Positions 55,963-64,000 of a stretch of DNA of 64,000 nt are shown piece by piece (positions within the stretch are counted from its first letter, which is position 1; each line of letters opens with the position of its first letter). The notes under the pieces were generated by a model. That model was not told the origin of the DNA, searched no databases, and saw only the letters and a program-made list of their open reading frames with translations. This DNA comes from Aphelenchoides besseyi. Its lineage: Eukaryota > Nematoda > Chromadorea > Rhabditida > Aphelenchoididae. Location: NCBI GenBank assembly GCA_024699855.1, contig JAMPIQ010000002.1:17670001-17734000 (forward strand), read 5' to 3'. Position numbers and translations under genes: made by a program.

Positions 55963-56765
55963 GCAACAGAACAATTCTCAAACTCTAAATGGTTATGATG
56001 TCGGTGTTTCTCAATTTGAACACGCGACTTTGATTACATGTGCTTCAAGTGGGTCATTTTTGGTAAGCAGAACTGGCGATGTGGGATGAACCAAATGCCG
56101 AGTTAAGGTGCAAGACTCTCCGCTCATTAGACCCCATAACAGGTGTTGTTTGCTATAGACAGCAGGACGGTGGCCATGGAAGTCGGAAACCGCTAAGGAA
56201 TGTGTAACAACCCACCTGCCGAAGCAACTAGCCCTGAAAATGGATGGCGCTGGAGCGGAGGACCTATACTCGGCCGTGTCCCGACTGACCATCGGGAGAC
56301 GAACGCAAAGCGCCTTTCGCTTTGCGTTCGTTCCGCCCACTGATCGGCCGCCTTTTTAAGGGCGCCCGATCAGGGTTTTTATTATTCTCTTCTTTTCTTG
56401 TGTTTTGTTTTCCGTCCCACCGTCCTAAGTTAAATAAACCGTTGTCTTATTGACCTTTACTTAAGCCGGCGATAGGACAGCCGTTGTTTAAGATGGTGCC
56501 CGATCTCTCAACGAGTAGGAAGAGCGTCAACGAGTACGGCAACGCAAAGGAACCTGTCGACGCTGCATGAGGCCCGGAACAGAGATCTCTTTTCTGATTT
56601 AAACTCGCGTGACCATGGAATCGGTTCATCCGGAGATATGGTTGTTGGGGTTGTAGAGTGGCGCGGTTACGGCGTCATTCCGAGTGCTTCATGTGGTCCG
56701 TGAAAAGACAGGGGAGGCTCGATGAATTTCCCGCTCATTCGTACCAATATCCGCAGCAGGTCTCC
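55963..56765 (+). rRNA. 28S rRNA fragment with internal deletion (pseudogene)
   Basis: Starting ATTCTCAAACTCTAAATGG and continuing GGTAAGCAGAACTGGCGATG, GGACGGTGGCCATGGAAGTC and CCCTGAAAATGGATGGCGCT, the first block (to about 56290) is unmistakable large-subunit rRNA core. It then enters a 200-bp hairpin-rich insert (13-bp perfect stem at 56300-56330; second stem at 56340-56373), where eukaryotes carry a large expansion segment. Core sequence resumes with CAACGAGTAGGAAG, but the next conserved core of some 300 nt (the GTGGTAGTAGCAAATATTC region) is missing. It picks up again at GAACAGAGATCTCTTTTC and ends CCGCAGCAGGTCTCC. Upstream and downstream rRNA is absent, so this is an isolated, deleted copy. 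Confidence 0.85.
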
Positions 56766-57768
56766 TATTCCGTGCTGGTCGCTTGAGTGTTATGCGTGTG
56801 TTGGGGTCGTGGTAGTGCATAGTTATTGTCGTACTGAGGCCTGATAAGCTTGTTTAGATGTGAGTTAGGTTGGTTGTGGGTGTTAACGCAACAAAACAAC
56901 TCGGAGATCGGAATGGAACGGTTGGATTGGGAAGACGTCAATGATGACGAAGAAGTGGAGGAGGTTGACGCGGTTGGTCGGGTTCCGCTGATTGCTTGGC
57001 CTTCTTCTTGGCTTTTTGTTTCACACGACAAGTTTGTTGATTCGGCTGAGCGGACATCAGACGGGCCTACTATTTCCTGCACGTGCAGCCAGTTACCACT
57101 TCGGTGGTGGAGTGTGTAGAAGAGCAATTGACAGCAATCGATAGAGGAGCGCCACTATTTTGGGTAACCGGAAATTCAATGGGTACGCAAATGGAGGTGG
57201 CTCCGATCGCCGAAGTTCGAGCACCAGTATTACCATTGGAGGTTAAGCTCTATAGGACAGATGGATAGGGTCGACGCATCGTCATAACTTGACATGAGTT
57301 CATCGGATTCATGCCTGGAGAAATCCAGCGAAATCGCCATAAACGGAACCGAGCATCTTTACCGAAACTCGGGAAAGTGCCACCTGAGTTCTTGTTGTGG
57401 GCGGATATGCATATTGCAGACAACCTGCACGAGTCTCGGTGTTGAGAGTTTTCCTTCATTACGGAGCTGGACTTGCTATTTTACACAGCAGCGGCCACTT
57501 CTTGTCACTTCATGTGCTTGTTGCATGAGAGGCGGTGAAAAAAGAAGAAGCAACAGCGTAAGGACAACTTACAAAGGAATTTACTGTCATTCCCGCTCGC
57601 TTTTTACGCATGTAATATTGGGCTATTCGATCATTTTTGTCGCACCAATTGACTTTTGATCGAAAAAAGAACAGAAGTCTTCGGCCGGGCGGGCGTCGCG
57701 TGAACAGTTTCTAATTCGGTTAGTTTAAAAAATGAGTGTTTTAAACTTGTTTTACCGTATGAAATGAT
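56766..57768 (+). pseudogene. Scraps of a degraded coding sequence (possibly gag-like)
   Basis: Plus-strand open pieces in different frames look protein-like: about 57077-57268 (VVECVEEQLTAIDRGAPLFW, then VRAPVLPLEVKLYRTDG) and about 57300-57460 (SLPKLGKVPPEFLLWADMHI). An acidic run NDDEEVEEVD is at 56940-56970. The frames cannot be joined by normal introns. A retroelement gag origin is a guess. The minus-strand ORF at 56765-57127 is Ser/Thr-rich and probably the shadow. Confidence 0.25.
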
Positions 57769-58419
57769 TTGCAGGAATTAAAACAAAAAATTGCCGTTAA
57801 AATGAATTTATTAAAGAAAATTACCAAAATTAATCGCATTCGAAACAATCGATTTTCAAACTCTGTTTACACAGCGGTCACTCGGCTGAAGACTTTTTCC
57901 ATTTTCGAATGCAAAACAATTGGTGGACAAAAATTATCGAGCAACCCAATATATCAAAATGCGTTGCTTTGGAAGCTGCAAACAGCTTTTGCTAAAATCC
58001 ACTCTTTATGTAGATATGGCCCACGCAAATTTTCGTTAAAAAAACGCATTTTTAGACGCTTGCCCTTAATTTCAAGCAAAAATATAACTAAAAAGAATTT
58101 AAAAAATGTTCACTCGATGTTTATTCTCTGCTCAGATGCGATCAGACTGGCTAATTCTAACGCTTTCCTTATAATTTGCCTTGATCGTAAGGCAAGCGTC
58201 GGAAAAGTGACCGCCCACTTACTTCTTCCCGACGCTTTTTTGAAATGCAAAGAAAACAGAGCGTGTGGTCAAAAGCGTTTTTCGATCGTAAATGCAACGC
58301 AATTGGATGCAACAAATTTTGTACGTTTAACGTTTTTTGCCGTTTTGTGTTCGCGCGTTCTTCTTTGTCTCTTTGATCCGAAAAAGCGTTCGCGATCGTT
58401 GGGCAGAAGCGCAATTTGA
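57769..58419 (+). CDS. Lysine/arginine-rich ORF, unknown
   Basis: 216 codons open from a TTTGCAG acceptor-like site; the first Met is at codon 12 (MNLLKKITKINRIRNNRF). It is strikingly basic (runs such as KKRIFRRL and NITKKNLKN) with one hydrophobic stretch near the end. A stop-free run this long in AT-rich DNA is unlikely by chance, but the last 90 codons coincide with a CpG-richer island like the promoter islands elsewhere, so part may be composition. No family is recognised. Confidence 0.3.
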   Translation: MQELKQKIAVKMNLLKKITKINRIRNNRFSNSVYTAVTRLKTFSIFECKTIGGQKLSSNPIYQNALLWKLQTAFAKIHSLCRYGPRKFSLKKRIFRRLPLISSKNITKKNLKNVHSMFILCSDAIRLANSNAFLIICLDRKASVGKVTAHLLLPDAFLKCKENRACGQKRFSIVNATQLDATNFVRLTFFAVLCSRVLLCLFDPKKRSRSLGRSAI

Positions 58420-58700
58420 TGGACAAGACGCCGTGGAAATTTCGAATCTTTGTGAGTGACGTTTATTTGAGTGTAAGCAAAAGATTACAAATTGCAGTAG
58501 ATGAATATCGTAAAAAGCAACAAGCCTTAAGGGCGAAATGGTGGGAATATGAGAGAATCATGGGAACAACGAAGTTAAAATTCAAAACCAAAAGATCGAG
58601 GGTACAGAATACGAAAAACATTCGAATTGAAAGAAAAAGAAGAAAATTCACGAAAGAAGTCGGCGTTTTAGGATTTGTTACTCAATGTTCAAAAAGAAGG
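58416..58700 (+). CDS. Basic ORF overlapping the previous stop, unknown
   Basis: Begins ATGATG across the previous ORF's TGA. It reads DEYRKKQQALRAKWWEYERI and a Lys/Arg-rich stretch. A 47-nt GTGAGT...TTGCAG segment (58449-58495) looks like an intron and, if removed, links a different upstream frame (WAEAQFDGQDAVEISNLL) to the same downstream exon. The ORF stays open to 59168, but after 58690 it runs antisense to better-supported exons and is not claimed there. Confidence 0.3.
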
Positions 58701-59603
58701 ACATCTCACGAAGAAATTCGGAACCCGGCATCCTCGTTGACCCGAAATTCTCGGTTTTATTGCACGACAGAACAGCTTGTCGTTTCCATATACGTATGCC
58801 ATTTGATTGATCACGTCTGTGTACTCCTCAAGACGTCGGATTTCTTTGTATGTTTTCATCGAAAGACGGCCAGTCAACAACAACTAAAACCACACAAAAC
58901 AAATAAATTTCTAACGGTCGCTTACCATTATGTTGGTCGCGTTAACGTAAGCATTAATCGTACTTCCGCTGAGTTTGCCTTTTGCCTTCTTGTTCTTAGA
59001 GTCGCGAGTTCGAAGAATTTTGGTATGCACCGGGTTTTCAATCACGTATTCTTCGACCAAATAATCACGATACAATTTGACCAATTCGCTAACCCGTCGT
59101 TCTGGTATCTCCCAGATACGGTCGTACTCCGCATTCTTTGCTTGTATCATCCAATAGAAGAACAATAGCGACATTTGCACTATACTCTTTTTGTAGCCGT
59201 CGGTCCATGTCACACCGTACAATCGATAAATCTCATCCACGCGTGCATGTTCCGAACGATGTTTGCGACGAGTTGTGATCGACCGTCTTCAACTCGCGCG
59301 TCTACTGCCAGCTCCAATTTATGTTTGTCGTCGCTACGCGGTTCGAACTGCTTCCAATGCTAAAACAAAGAGTGTTCATTGTTTTAATATAATCTGTCAC
59401 CTACCTCTCTCGTCCATTTGTTGAATGAATATGGACTGCACGCCATTTGCACGTATTTTCGCATATCACCAAAGAATCTTTCCGGCAAGCCCTCATCTTC
59501 ATCGTTTGCGTCCTCTTCTTTACCAGTTAGCTCCGGTCTGTCCAACAACTCCAACAAATCGTCGTCTCCCCAAAATTCCATTTTTCTCCGCGATTCCTAA
59601 TTC
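58689..59603 (-). CDS. Orphan locus, segment 5 (3' end)
   Basis: Exons 59402-59603, 58918-59352 (frame break near 59255) and 58689-58873. It starts with an acidic stretch (FWGDDDLLELLDRPELTGKE), then NKWTRE joined by a 49-nt intron to HWKQFEPRSDDKHKLEL. After the break come a helical stretch (KKSIVQMSLLFFYWMIQ, RRVSELVKLYRDYLVEEYV) and KGKLSGSTINAYVNATNIM, which recalls the N-terminal core-binding helices of tyrosine recombinases (STI-x-x-Y). No catalytic Arg-His-Tyr domain follows; the protein ends about 60 residues later at TGA 58689-58691. So the recombinase link is weak. Confidence 0.4.
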
Positions 59604-59627
59604 AAAATGATGAGATGTTACACAAAT

Positions 59628-60390
59628 TTACGGTTGTGAATAAGTTTTGCATTGAGAGACATCAGGCAATGGATTATTCCAGTAGTCTTTTCCGTGTATT
59701 GCGTCGATTACGAGCGATGTTCTGCGCGTTATTGGTAGATCGTAGCTGTCCATAAACGTGCACTCGATGAGGGCCACACAATATTCGAATTGAATCCGTT
59801 TGTAGAAATTTCGTTGTTCTTCGTTGAGTTGGTGCCTTAATCGTAGAATTTTTGTAATATTGCCGATTCCAGTAAGACAACCGTTGAAGTAATGTCTTTG
59901 CCAGTCAGAAAAAACTGATGTTCTTCCATCCCGTTGTTTTATATCCAGTGGGTCTTTCCCTGTTTTCCTTTTCCAGAACCTGTTTAGTTCAATATCATTC
60001 ATCAGATTAGACAACGTATTCTCTGGTTTCGTCAGAATTTCTCTATTCCACCGTTGACAGTATTCTTGTCGCAACGGCGGGAATAACACATCTATCCAAT
60101 TATGTAGCACAAGTGACGGACAGAGAAATGCAACGCAAAACTTCTTCGGATCAAAATCGTCGTTTGAAGTTTCTGGAACATCTTTTGAGGTTTCATCATC
60201 TGGTAGGGCATCTGGATCGACAGGTTCGAATAGGACGTCTGCATCATCATTAGGCGTGAATCCCTTGAAGTAATGATCCGCCAACGCTCGGACAGTTTAA
60301 AGACCGGTAACATCGCCGTCGGTGCAGATTACAATCTTTGCGCCGTATTTGATGGAAATTGTCTTTGCCAAATTACGAAGTTTTGGAAGT
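59628..60390 (-). CDS. Orphan locus, segment 4
   Basis: Contains KTISIKYGAKIVICTDGDVTGL, a TAA (60297-60299), then in the same frame TVRALADHYFKGFTPNDD, a very acidic stretch (FEPVDPDALPDDETSKD), and a long helical part (NRFWKRKTGKDPLDIKQRDG, DWQRHYFNGCLTGIGN). The Asp-Gly-Asp after a hydrophobic strand is the possible second half of a TOPRIM-like metal site; its partner Glu is in segment 3. Confidence 0.4.
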
Positions 60391-61140
60391 CTTCGAACTT
60401 CCGCTCAATGCAATTATTGGCTCTTCGATGTCTTCAATTTGAAGAGCAATTTGTCTGTAGTCTAAAACTGCTTTTCCTCTTCCTTCATATATTAGCACAG
60501 CCGCAATTTTGTTCATTTCTTTCCCTTTTGAGTTCATGAACTTGAATTTGTTGTCGCTTACTTCCGAGGCTGTGTGGCCGGCTATTCTAAACGGTCGGAA
60601 GATGGTGTATAGTTCCGCTTTTCCTTCTTCGTTCGTGTATTTGAAGAAACTAATCAGGAAACTGTCAAGTTGTCCCGTTTTTATGCAATTTCCGACCGTG
60701 TTGTAATTAACAACCGCTTTGTTGTTATCGAATAGGCTTTGGAAGGCCATGCTACTTCGAATATCTGCAGATAATCCACTTTTTATATGTGTAAGATCTC
60801 GACGGACAAGATGCTTGAAACGTCCGGAGCCAATTCCAAGGGCGATTTGAATAGCATGAAGTGTTGTTTGTGCGCCACTTTGTTTCCACCCAGTTGAACG
60901 ACTCGCATTTCGTACTTTACTTACAGCCCATTTGAAATCGACGTCTTCGTCTTTCACTGCGTTGAAGTAATCGATAGGTGTAAACAGGGCGTCAAGAGCA
61001 TCTACGAGAACAAGCGTTTCCGGCTCTTGATTTGGCGCTGTAAATGCAACCTTGGAGTGTTTCTCTTGTTGTTTCTTTGTTTTAACGGTTATTTTCTTGT
61101 CAGCTTGAGAGTGACCACCATTAGCGAATCCAATGCTCTT
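60373..61140 (-). CDS. Orphan locus, segment 3
   Basis: About 250 codons without a start Met, so it must continue segment 2. It reads ITVKTKKQQEKHSKVAF, then ETLVLVDALDALFTPIDYF, then a Gly/Ser/Arg-rich helical region, and ends with NKIAAVLIYEGRGKAVLDYR before the frame is lost at about 60395. The strand-Glu-Gly motif (Glu codon 60484-60486) lies 55 residues before the Asp-x-Asp of segment 4 if one base is skipped. Confidence 0.4.
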   Translation of the reverse strand, partial: KSIGFANGGHSQADKKITVKTKKQQEKHSKVAFTAPNQEPETLVLVDALDALFTPIDYFNAVKDEDVDFKWAVSKVRNASRSTGWKQSGAQTTLHAIQIALGIGSGRFKHLVRRDLTHIKSGLSADIRSSMAFQSLFDNNKAVVNYNTVGNCIKTGQLDSFLISFFKYTNEEGKAELYTIFRPFRIAGHTASEVSDNKFKFMNSKGKEMNKIAAVLIYEGRGKAVLDYRQIALQIEDIEEPIIALSGSSKTSKTS

Positions 61141-62461
61141 GATTCATCTGTTGGATGTGAAATCGATCTAATGAATTGCTCGTCCAGCGAAAATACCTGT
61201 TCTTCATTGGGTTCAGTGACTGGATCTTCACATATTGCAAGTGATTGCAACGATATTTGTGAAGCTTCTTGGTTATCAACAGTAATCGAAAATTCTTCGG
61301 CAATGATTGGTTCTATTGTTTGAGTAGGATCTATTTCCATTTGCATGTTGTCAATTGCGTTAATGACCTGTAGAGCTTCGGCTGCTGTTTCGGTATGGAT
61401 TTTTTCATTAATGTCCGTATCCGGAGCACCCACTGTATCGGCAACGACAAAAACGGGAATATCTTCGGGATTGTCGTAAAAGTGACGTGCTGCTAGTTGA
61501 TAACGAAGCGAGTTTACGTGTTGCTGATTTTTTAGCAGAGTGCGCTCTTCTTCATTAATTGCGACGGCATGTGGCTCAAGTAATCTCTCAGCTACAAAAC
61601 ACAAAGCAATTCCGTGGTCACATTCTTGAGGCGTCGGTTGGTAGATGTTTTCGTATGCCGTAGTAATATGACATCCTGAGAAAACCCTCAAGTAAATTTG
61701 CGCGTTTTTTCTAGTCGATCGTCGTCAATTTGCGAAGCCGTCATATACTGAATGTTGAGATTGGGATCGTATAATGTTGCTTCGAATTCCAAATGAATTC
61801 TTTTGTTGACGGTAATAAATGCGAATTTTGGAGATTGACGATCATCGGTTATAAAAACGAATCCTTTACGCAATACTTCGCGTTCGTCATTGCTCAGTTT
61901 GTCATCGTTGTTATTGTCTATGTGACGACTGAAGAACTGATTTCCTAACACATCAATTTTGGCTGAGTACGGGTTGCTAAGTCTGAGGCGGAGAATTTCC
62001 TCAACAAATACAAACGGACGGATTTCGTTTCCATAATTTAAGGAAAGGATTTCCTCTTTGTTGAGTTTTCCGTTGTAAGTCTTGTCGATTGGTTGGTCGT
62101 TCTTCAGGTTGTCCAGAACTTCCATGAATTTGCTGAGTGCTTTAACCATTCCATCAGTATAAGCACCAATCATTGTCGGTTGCAATTTACGAAAAATCTC
62201 CAGCCCTTCTTCAATTGCTTTCGAACAACTTTCGTGTCCACATCCAATTTTGTTGCATTGTTGAGTGGTGAGTTCCGAAATGCTTCTTGCTGATGTTAGT
62301 TGAGTGACTAAGTTTTGCGTGTTTACGTTCAACGAATTAAGTTCATATGCATCGTGATTGTCGCTGAAGGTACGAGCTTCGTCAAGAATATCCACATCCA
62401 TGTTATTCGTGTTATCAGGCGAACAACTTCCTTCGTCCTGTTGATATACACGAATTCTCAT
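61089..62461 (-). CDS. Orphan locus, segment 2 (EF-hand-containing)
   Basis: From ATG 62459-62461, 257 codons (MRIRVYQQDEGSCSPDNTNN) and, after a one-base shift in an A6 run near 61710, another 200 codons. Visible features: a Cys/His cluster (CNKIGCGHESCSK) near residue 72; a 12-residue EF-hand loop DNNNDDKLSNDE (about 61890-61925) with acidic residues at the calcium positions 1, 3, 5 and 12; a block HVNSLRYQLAARHFYDNPED; and a Glu/Asp/Thr-rich tail. Confidence 0.45.
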
Positions 62462-62522
62462 CTTACTCTACAGTTCCGATAAGTCCGGTCGTTTCCGTAA
62501 TTTGTTTGCAGTTCCCGTCCGA

Positions 62523-63204
62523 CTATAGAACTTCTTTCTCCAAATTGATGAAATCTTCATTGTTATGAAGCTGATAATTTATAGCCGCCGGTGTTGGTGT
62601 AGAATCTCCTTTGTTAACGACAAGTTTTCCTGCGTTTTTGACGAAATTGTCGAAATTGGGTCGATTCTTCCAGAGACGTTTCAACGACTCATCACCCAAA
62701 CTTTTTATATGATCGTATTCTAACGACCATTCGCAGTTTTTTGATGAATTCTGTGTACGCTTTTGAGAAAGATGGATTCTTCCAGTTGTGCGGCAATACA
62801 GAAAACTTCGCTTTTCCGGCAAGAACCTGTTGGATGTAATCCAACAACTTCTTCTGCTGTTCTTTCTTGATTTTATTTCCAATTTCCTCTTTGATTTCGG
62901 CGGGTCGATCTGATGTAAGATTTTCATCTTCAGCACGTCGAGCTTCCATCTTTTGTTGTTGATCTTCTTCGAAACGATGTTTGAAAAGACGATCGTAAAT
63001 CGTGTCGTATAGTTGGTTGAACTTTGTTTTGTCAATAACCTGTTGTCCGTCTTTCTCGACCAAGAGACCTTTTACGGACGAACCAATACAGCCCTGGTTG
63101 ATCACATCGGCTGGTGCATGTGGGCACTTCGTATTTTTGCAGCCGGCTGTGTTGTATTGGTCCACCAGTTCCTGGACGTAACTTCGTATTTCATCTTCTA
63201 CCAA
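62523..63204 (-). CDS. Orphan locus, segment 1 (5' end)
   Basis: About 225 codons with no obvious start ATG, opening behind a TTTTAG acceptor-like site near 63219. A Cys/His cluster (GCKNTKCPHAPADVINQGC) near the N-terminus resembles the one in segment 2. A Lys/Glu-rich coiled-coil-like stretch follows. Frame changes in an A6 run near 62735 and it ends LEKEVL with TAG at 62529-62531 or just past. It may be a separate paralogous gene 60 bp ahead of segment 2 rather than its 5' exon. Confidence 0.4.
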
Positions 63205-64000
63205 GTGCCATTCGTATGTTACTAAAACTCACATTCAATTTCGTTCATTCGTTTTGTTTTCGTCTTTGAAAAAAAGGCAAAAGTATGAAGATGCATTCTA
63301 CACTTTAGTCAGCTGCGTTATTAACGCGCATTATGTGTAAAATTACTGTTGTGTTCAAAATTCTGAACGTTCAAATGCCCACCTTGTTTCTTTTTTGCCG
63401 GTGGTTTGTATTCAGAACACGACGGCTTACTGCGCGTTCCACCAACTGGTCGAACTCTCAAAAGAGCTTGATGATTTTTTGGCTGTCGATGTTGTTTTTC
63501 CACAGCACAGATGAGAATTACTGTGCACATCAATACAGCAATTATCGCAATCTAAAGTCACTATCGAGACAATGGAATTACTACACATACCAATCATTTT
63601 ATTGAGCAGTGACGATCTTCGTTTTCAGCCACTTAAAGCTGTTCAATCATTGTTGACGTTTCTTCAGAGCAGTTTTTGAGCGACATCTGCAAATTAATCA
63701 TCAACATTTTCTCCATAGTTAATGCAAAGTCAAAAGCGTTAGAGTTTTGAAAGTGGAGATTCGTAAGACGAAAAAATTTTACAGAAATTTAGGCGGAAAA
63801 GAATCTGCTGACAATCTGGAACGTGTGTGATTCCTTTTGACATCACGAGGCTCTCGGGGACCGACGAAAAAAGACAAATAATCCACGCCGTTTGCACCAA
63901 CTTTTGTGCCAACTTGTGTGCCGGTTCTTTGTGGTACACTATCGTAAATAAAAAGCTTGAGCTGTGTGACTCGTGGTGTTCTATTTGAGGGTTCGCTCAA
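63205..64000. other. Window edge, no supported gene
   Basis: Short ORFs on both strands (for example 63321-63533 minus, opening MMCTVILICAVEKQ; 63779-64000 minus, cut by the window edge) cannot be joined into a model. One may hold the missing first exon of the orphan locus. Confidence 0.3.

Larger units (their letters stand above)
58689..63204 (-). pseudogene. Orphan multi-exon locus with repeated frame breaks (whole extent)
   Basis: Five long open segments follow each other on the minus strand with two clean host-type introns (59353-59401, 49 nt; 58874-58917, 44 nt). Between them the frame changes near 62735 (A6), 61710 (A6), 61093 (A4), 60395, 59645 (A4) and 59255, and TAA interrupts an otherwise open frame at 60297-60299. 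Most breaks sit in short A-runs and would be repaired by one base. Conserved genes in this window show no such breaks, so either this locus is decaying or it is a non-essential or mobile unit. No family is recognised over its length; partial signatures are listed with the segments. Whether it is one gene or two (see 62461-62523) is open. Confidence 0.55.

Noticed and set aside
56010..56340. 109-codon minus ORF
   Set aside because: It is the complement of 28S rRNA core sequence.
58911..59000. Tyrosine recombinase call for the LSGSTINAY stretch
   Set aside because: Only the loose core-binding pattern is there; no catalytic Arg...His-x-x-Arg...Tyr region follows before the stop.
58700..59168. 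Second half of the plus-strand ORF starting at 58416
   Set aside because: It is antisense to exons of the orphan locus that use proper introns and read more like protein.
60373..60957. Type IIA topoisomerase (GyrB/Top2) assignment
   Set aside because: The Glu to Asp-x-Asp distance is too short, the EGDSA and PLRGK motifs are absent, and flanking sequence does not follow Top2 order.

Overview
The window looks like nuclear DNA of a small-genome ecdysozoan, most likely a nematode. Genes are interrupted by very short GT-AG introns (mostly 36-50 nt), coding exons are short, spacing is tight, and the recognisable proteins read like nematode orthologues: an innexin tail, a SPARC/osteonectin close to the nematode form, an NHL-1-like RING/NHL protein, an SGK kinase, a V-ATPase Ac45 protein and a SPD-2/CEP192-like centrosome protein. 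A non-nematode ecdysozoan cannot be excluded from sequence reading alone.

1-44.9 kb is host genes. In order: innexin C-terminus (+), an unresolved small gene (+), SPD-2/CEP192-like (+), double-MATH protein (-), NHL-1/TRIM32-like (-), secreted double-vWA protein (+), SR splicing factor (+), TBCK (-), KCTD2/5/17-like (-), ZDHHC16 (+), a His/Tyr/Gly-rich protein (+), SPARC (+), carnitine/acylcarnitine carrier (-), SGK kinase (-), a cysteine-rich secreted protein (+), a secreted metallophosphoesterase (+), Ac45/ATP6AP1 (-), and a small unknown gene (-). The named genes read through cleanly once introns are removed. Two dispersed repeat families occur here (A: 0.86, 8.2 and 42.9 kb; B: 30.1 and 42.5 kb).

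45.06-52.39 kb is a complete BEL/Pao LTR retrotransposon in minus orientation: LTRs identical except for one A-tract, a 4-bp target duplication, a tRNA-Gly primer-binding site with an unexpected second tRNA-like piece, two tandem-repeat blocks in the leader, and gag, protease, RT/RNase H and integrase broken by five same-sense frame changes plus an RT active-site change.

52.4-64 kb is accessory in character. It holds a perfect 24-bp RNA hairpin candidate, a small two-exon gene, an internally deleted 28S rRNA fragment, gag-like coding scraps, two long lysine-rich ORFs, and on the minus strand (63.2 to 58.7 kb) a large multi-exon orphan locus. That orphan locus has at least six frame breaks and one in-frame stop, an EF-hand loop, repeated Cys/His clusters and a possible TOPRIM-like Glu...Asp-x-Asp signature. 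It matches no family I recognise and is the best candidate for something undescribed.
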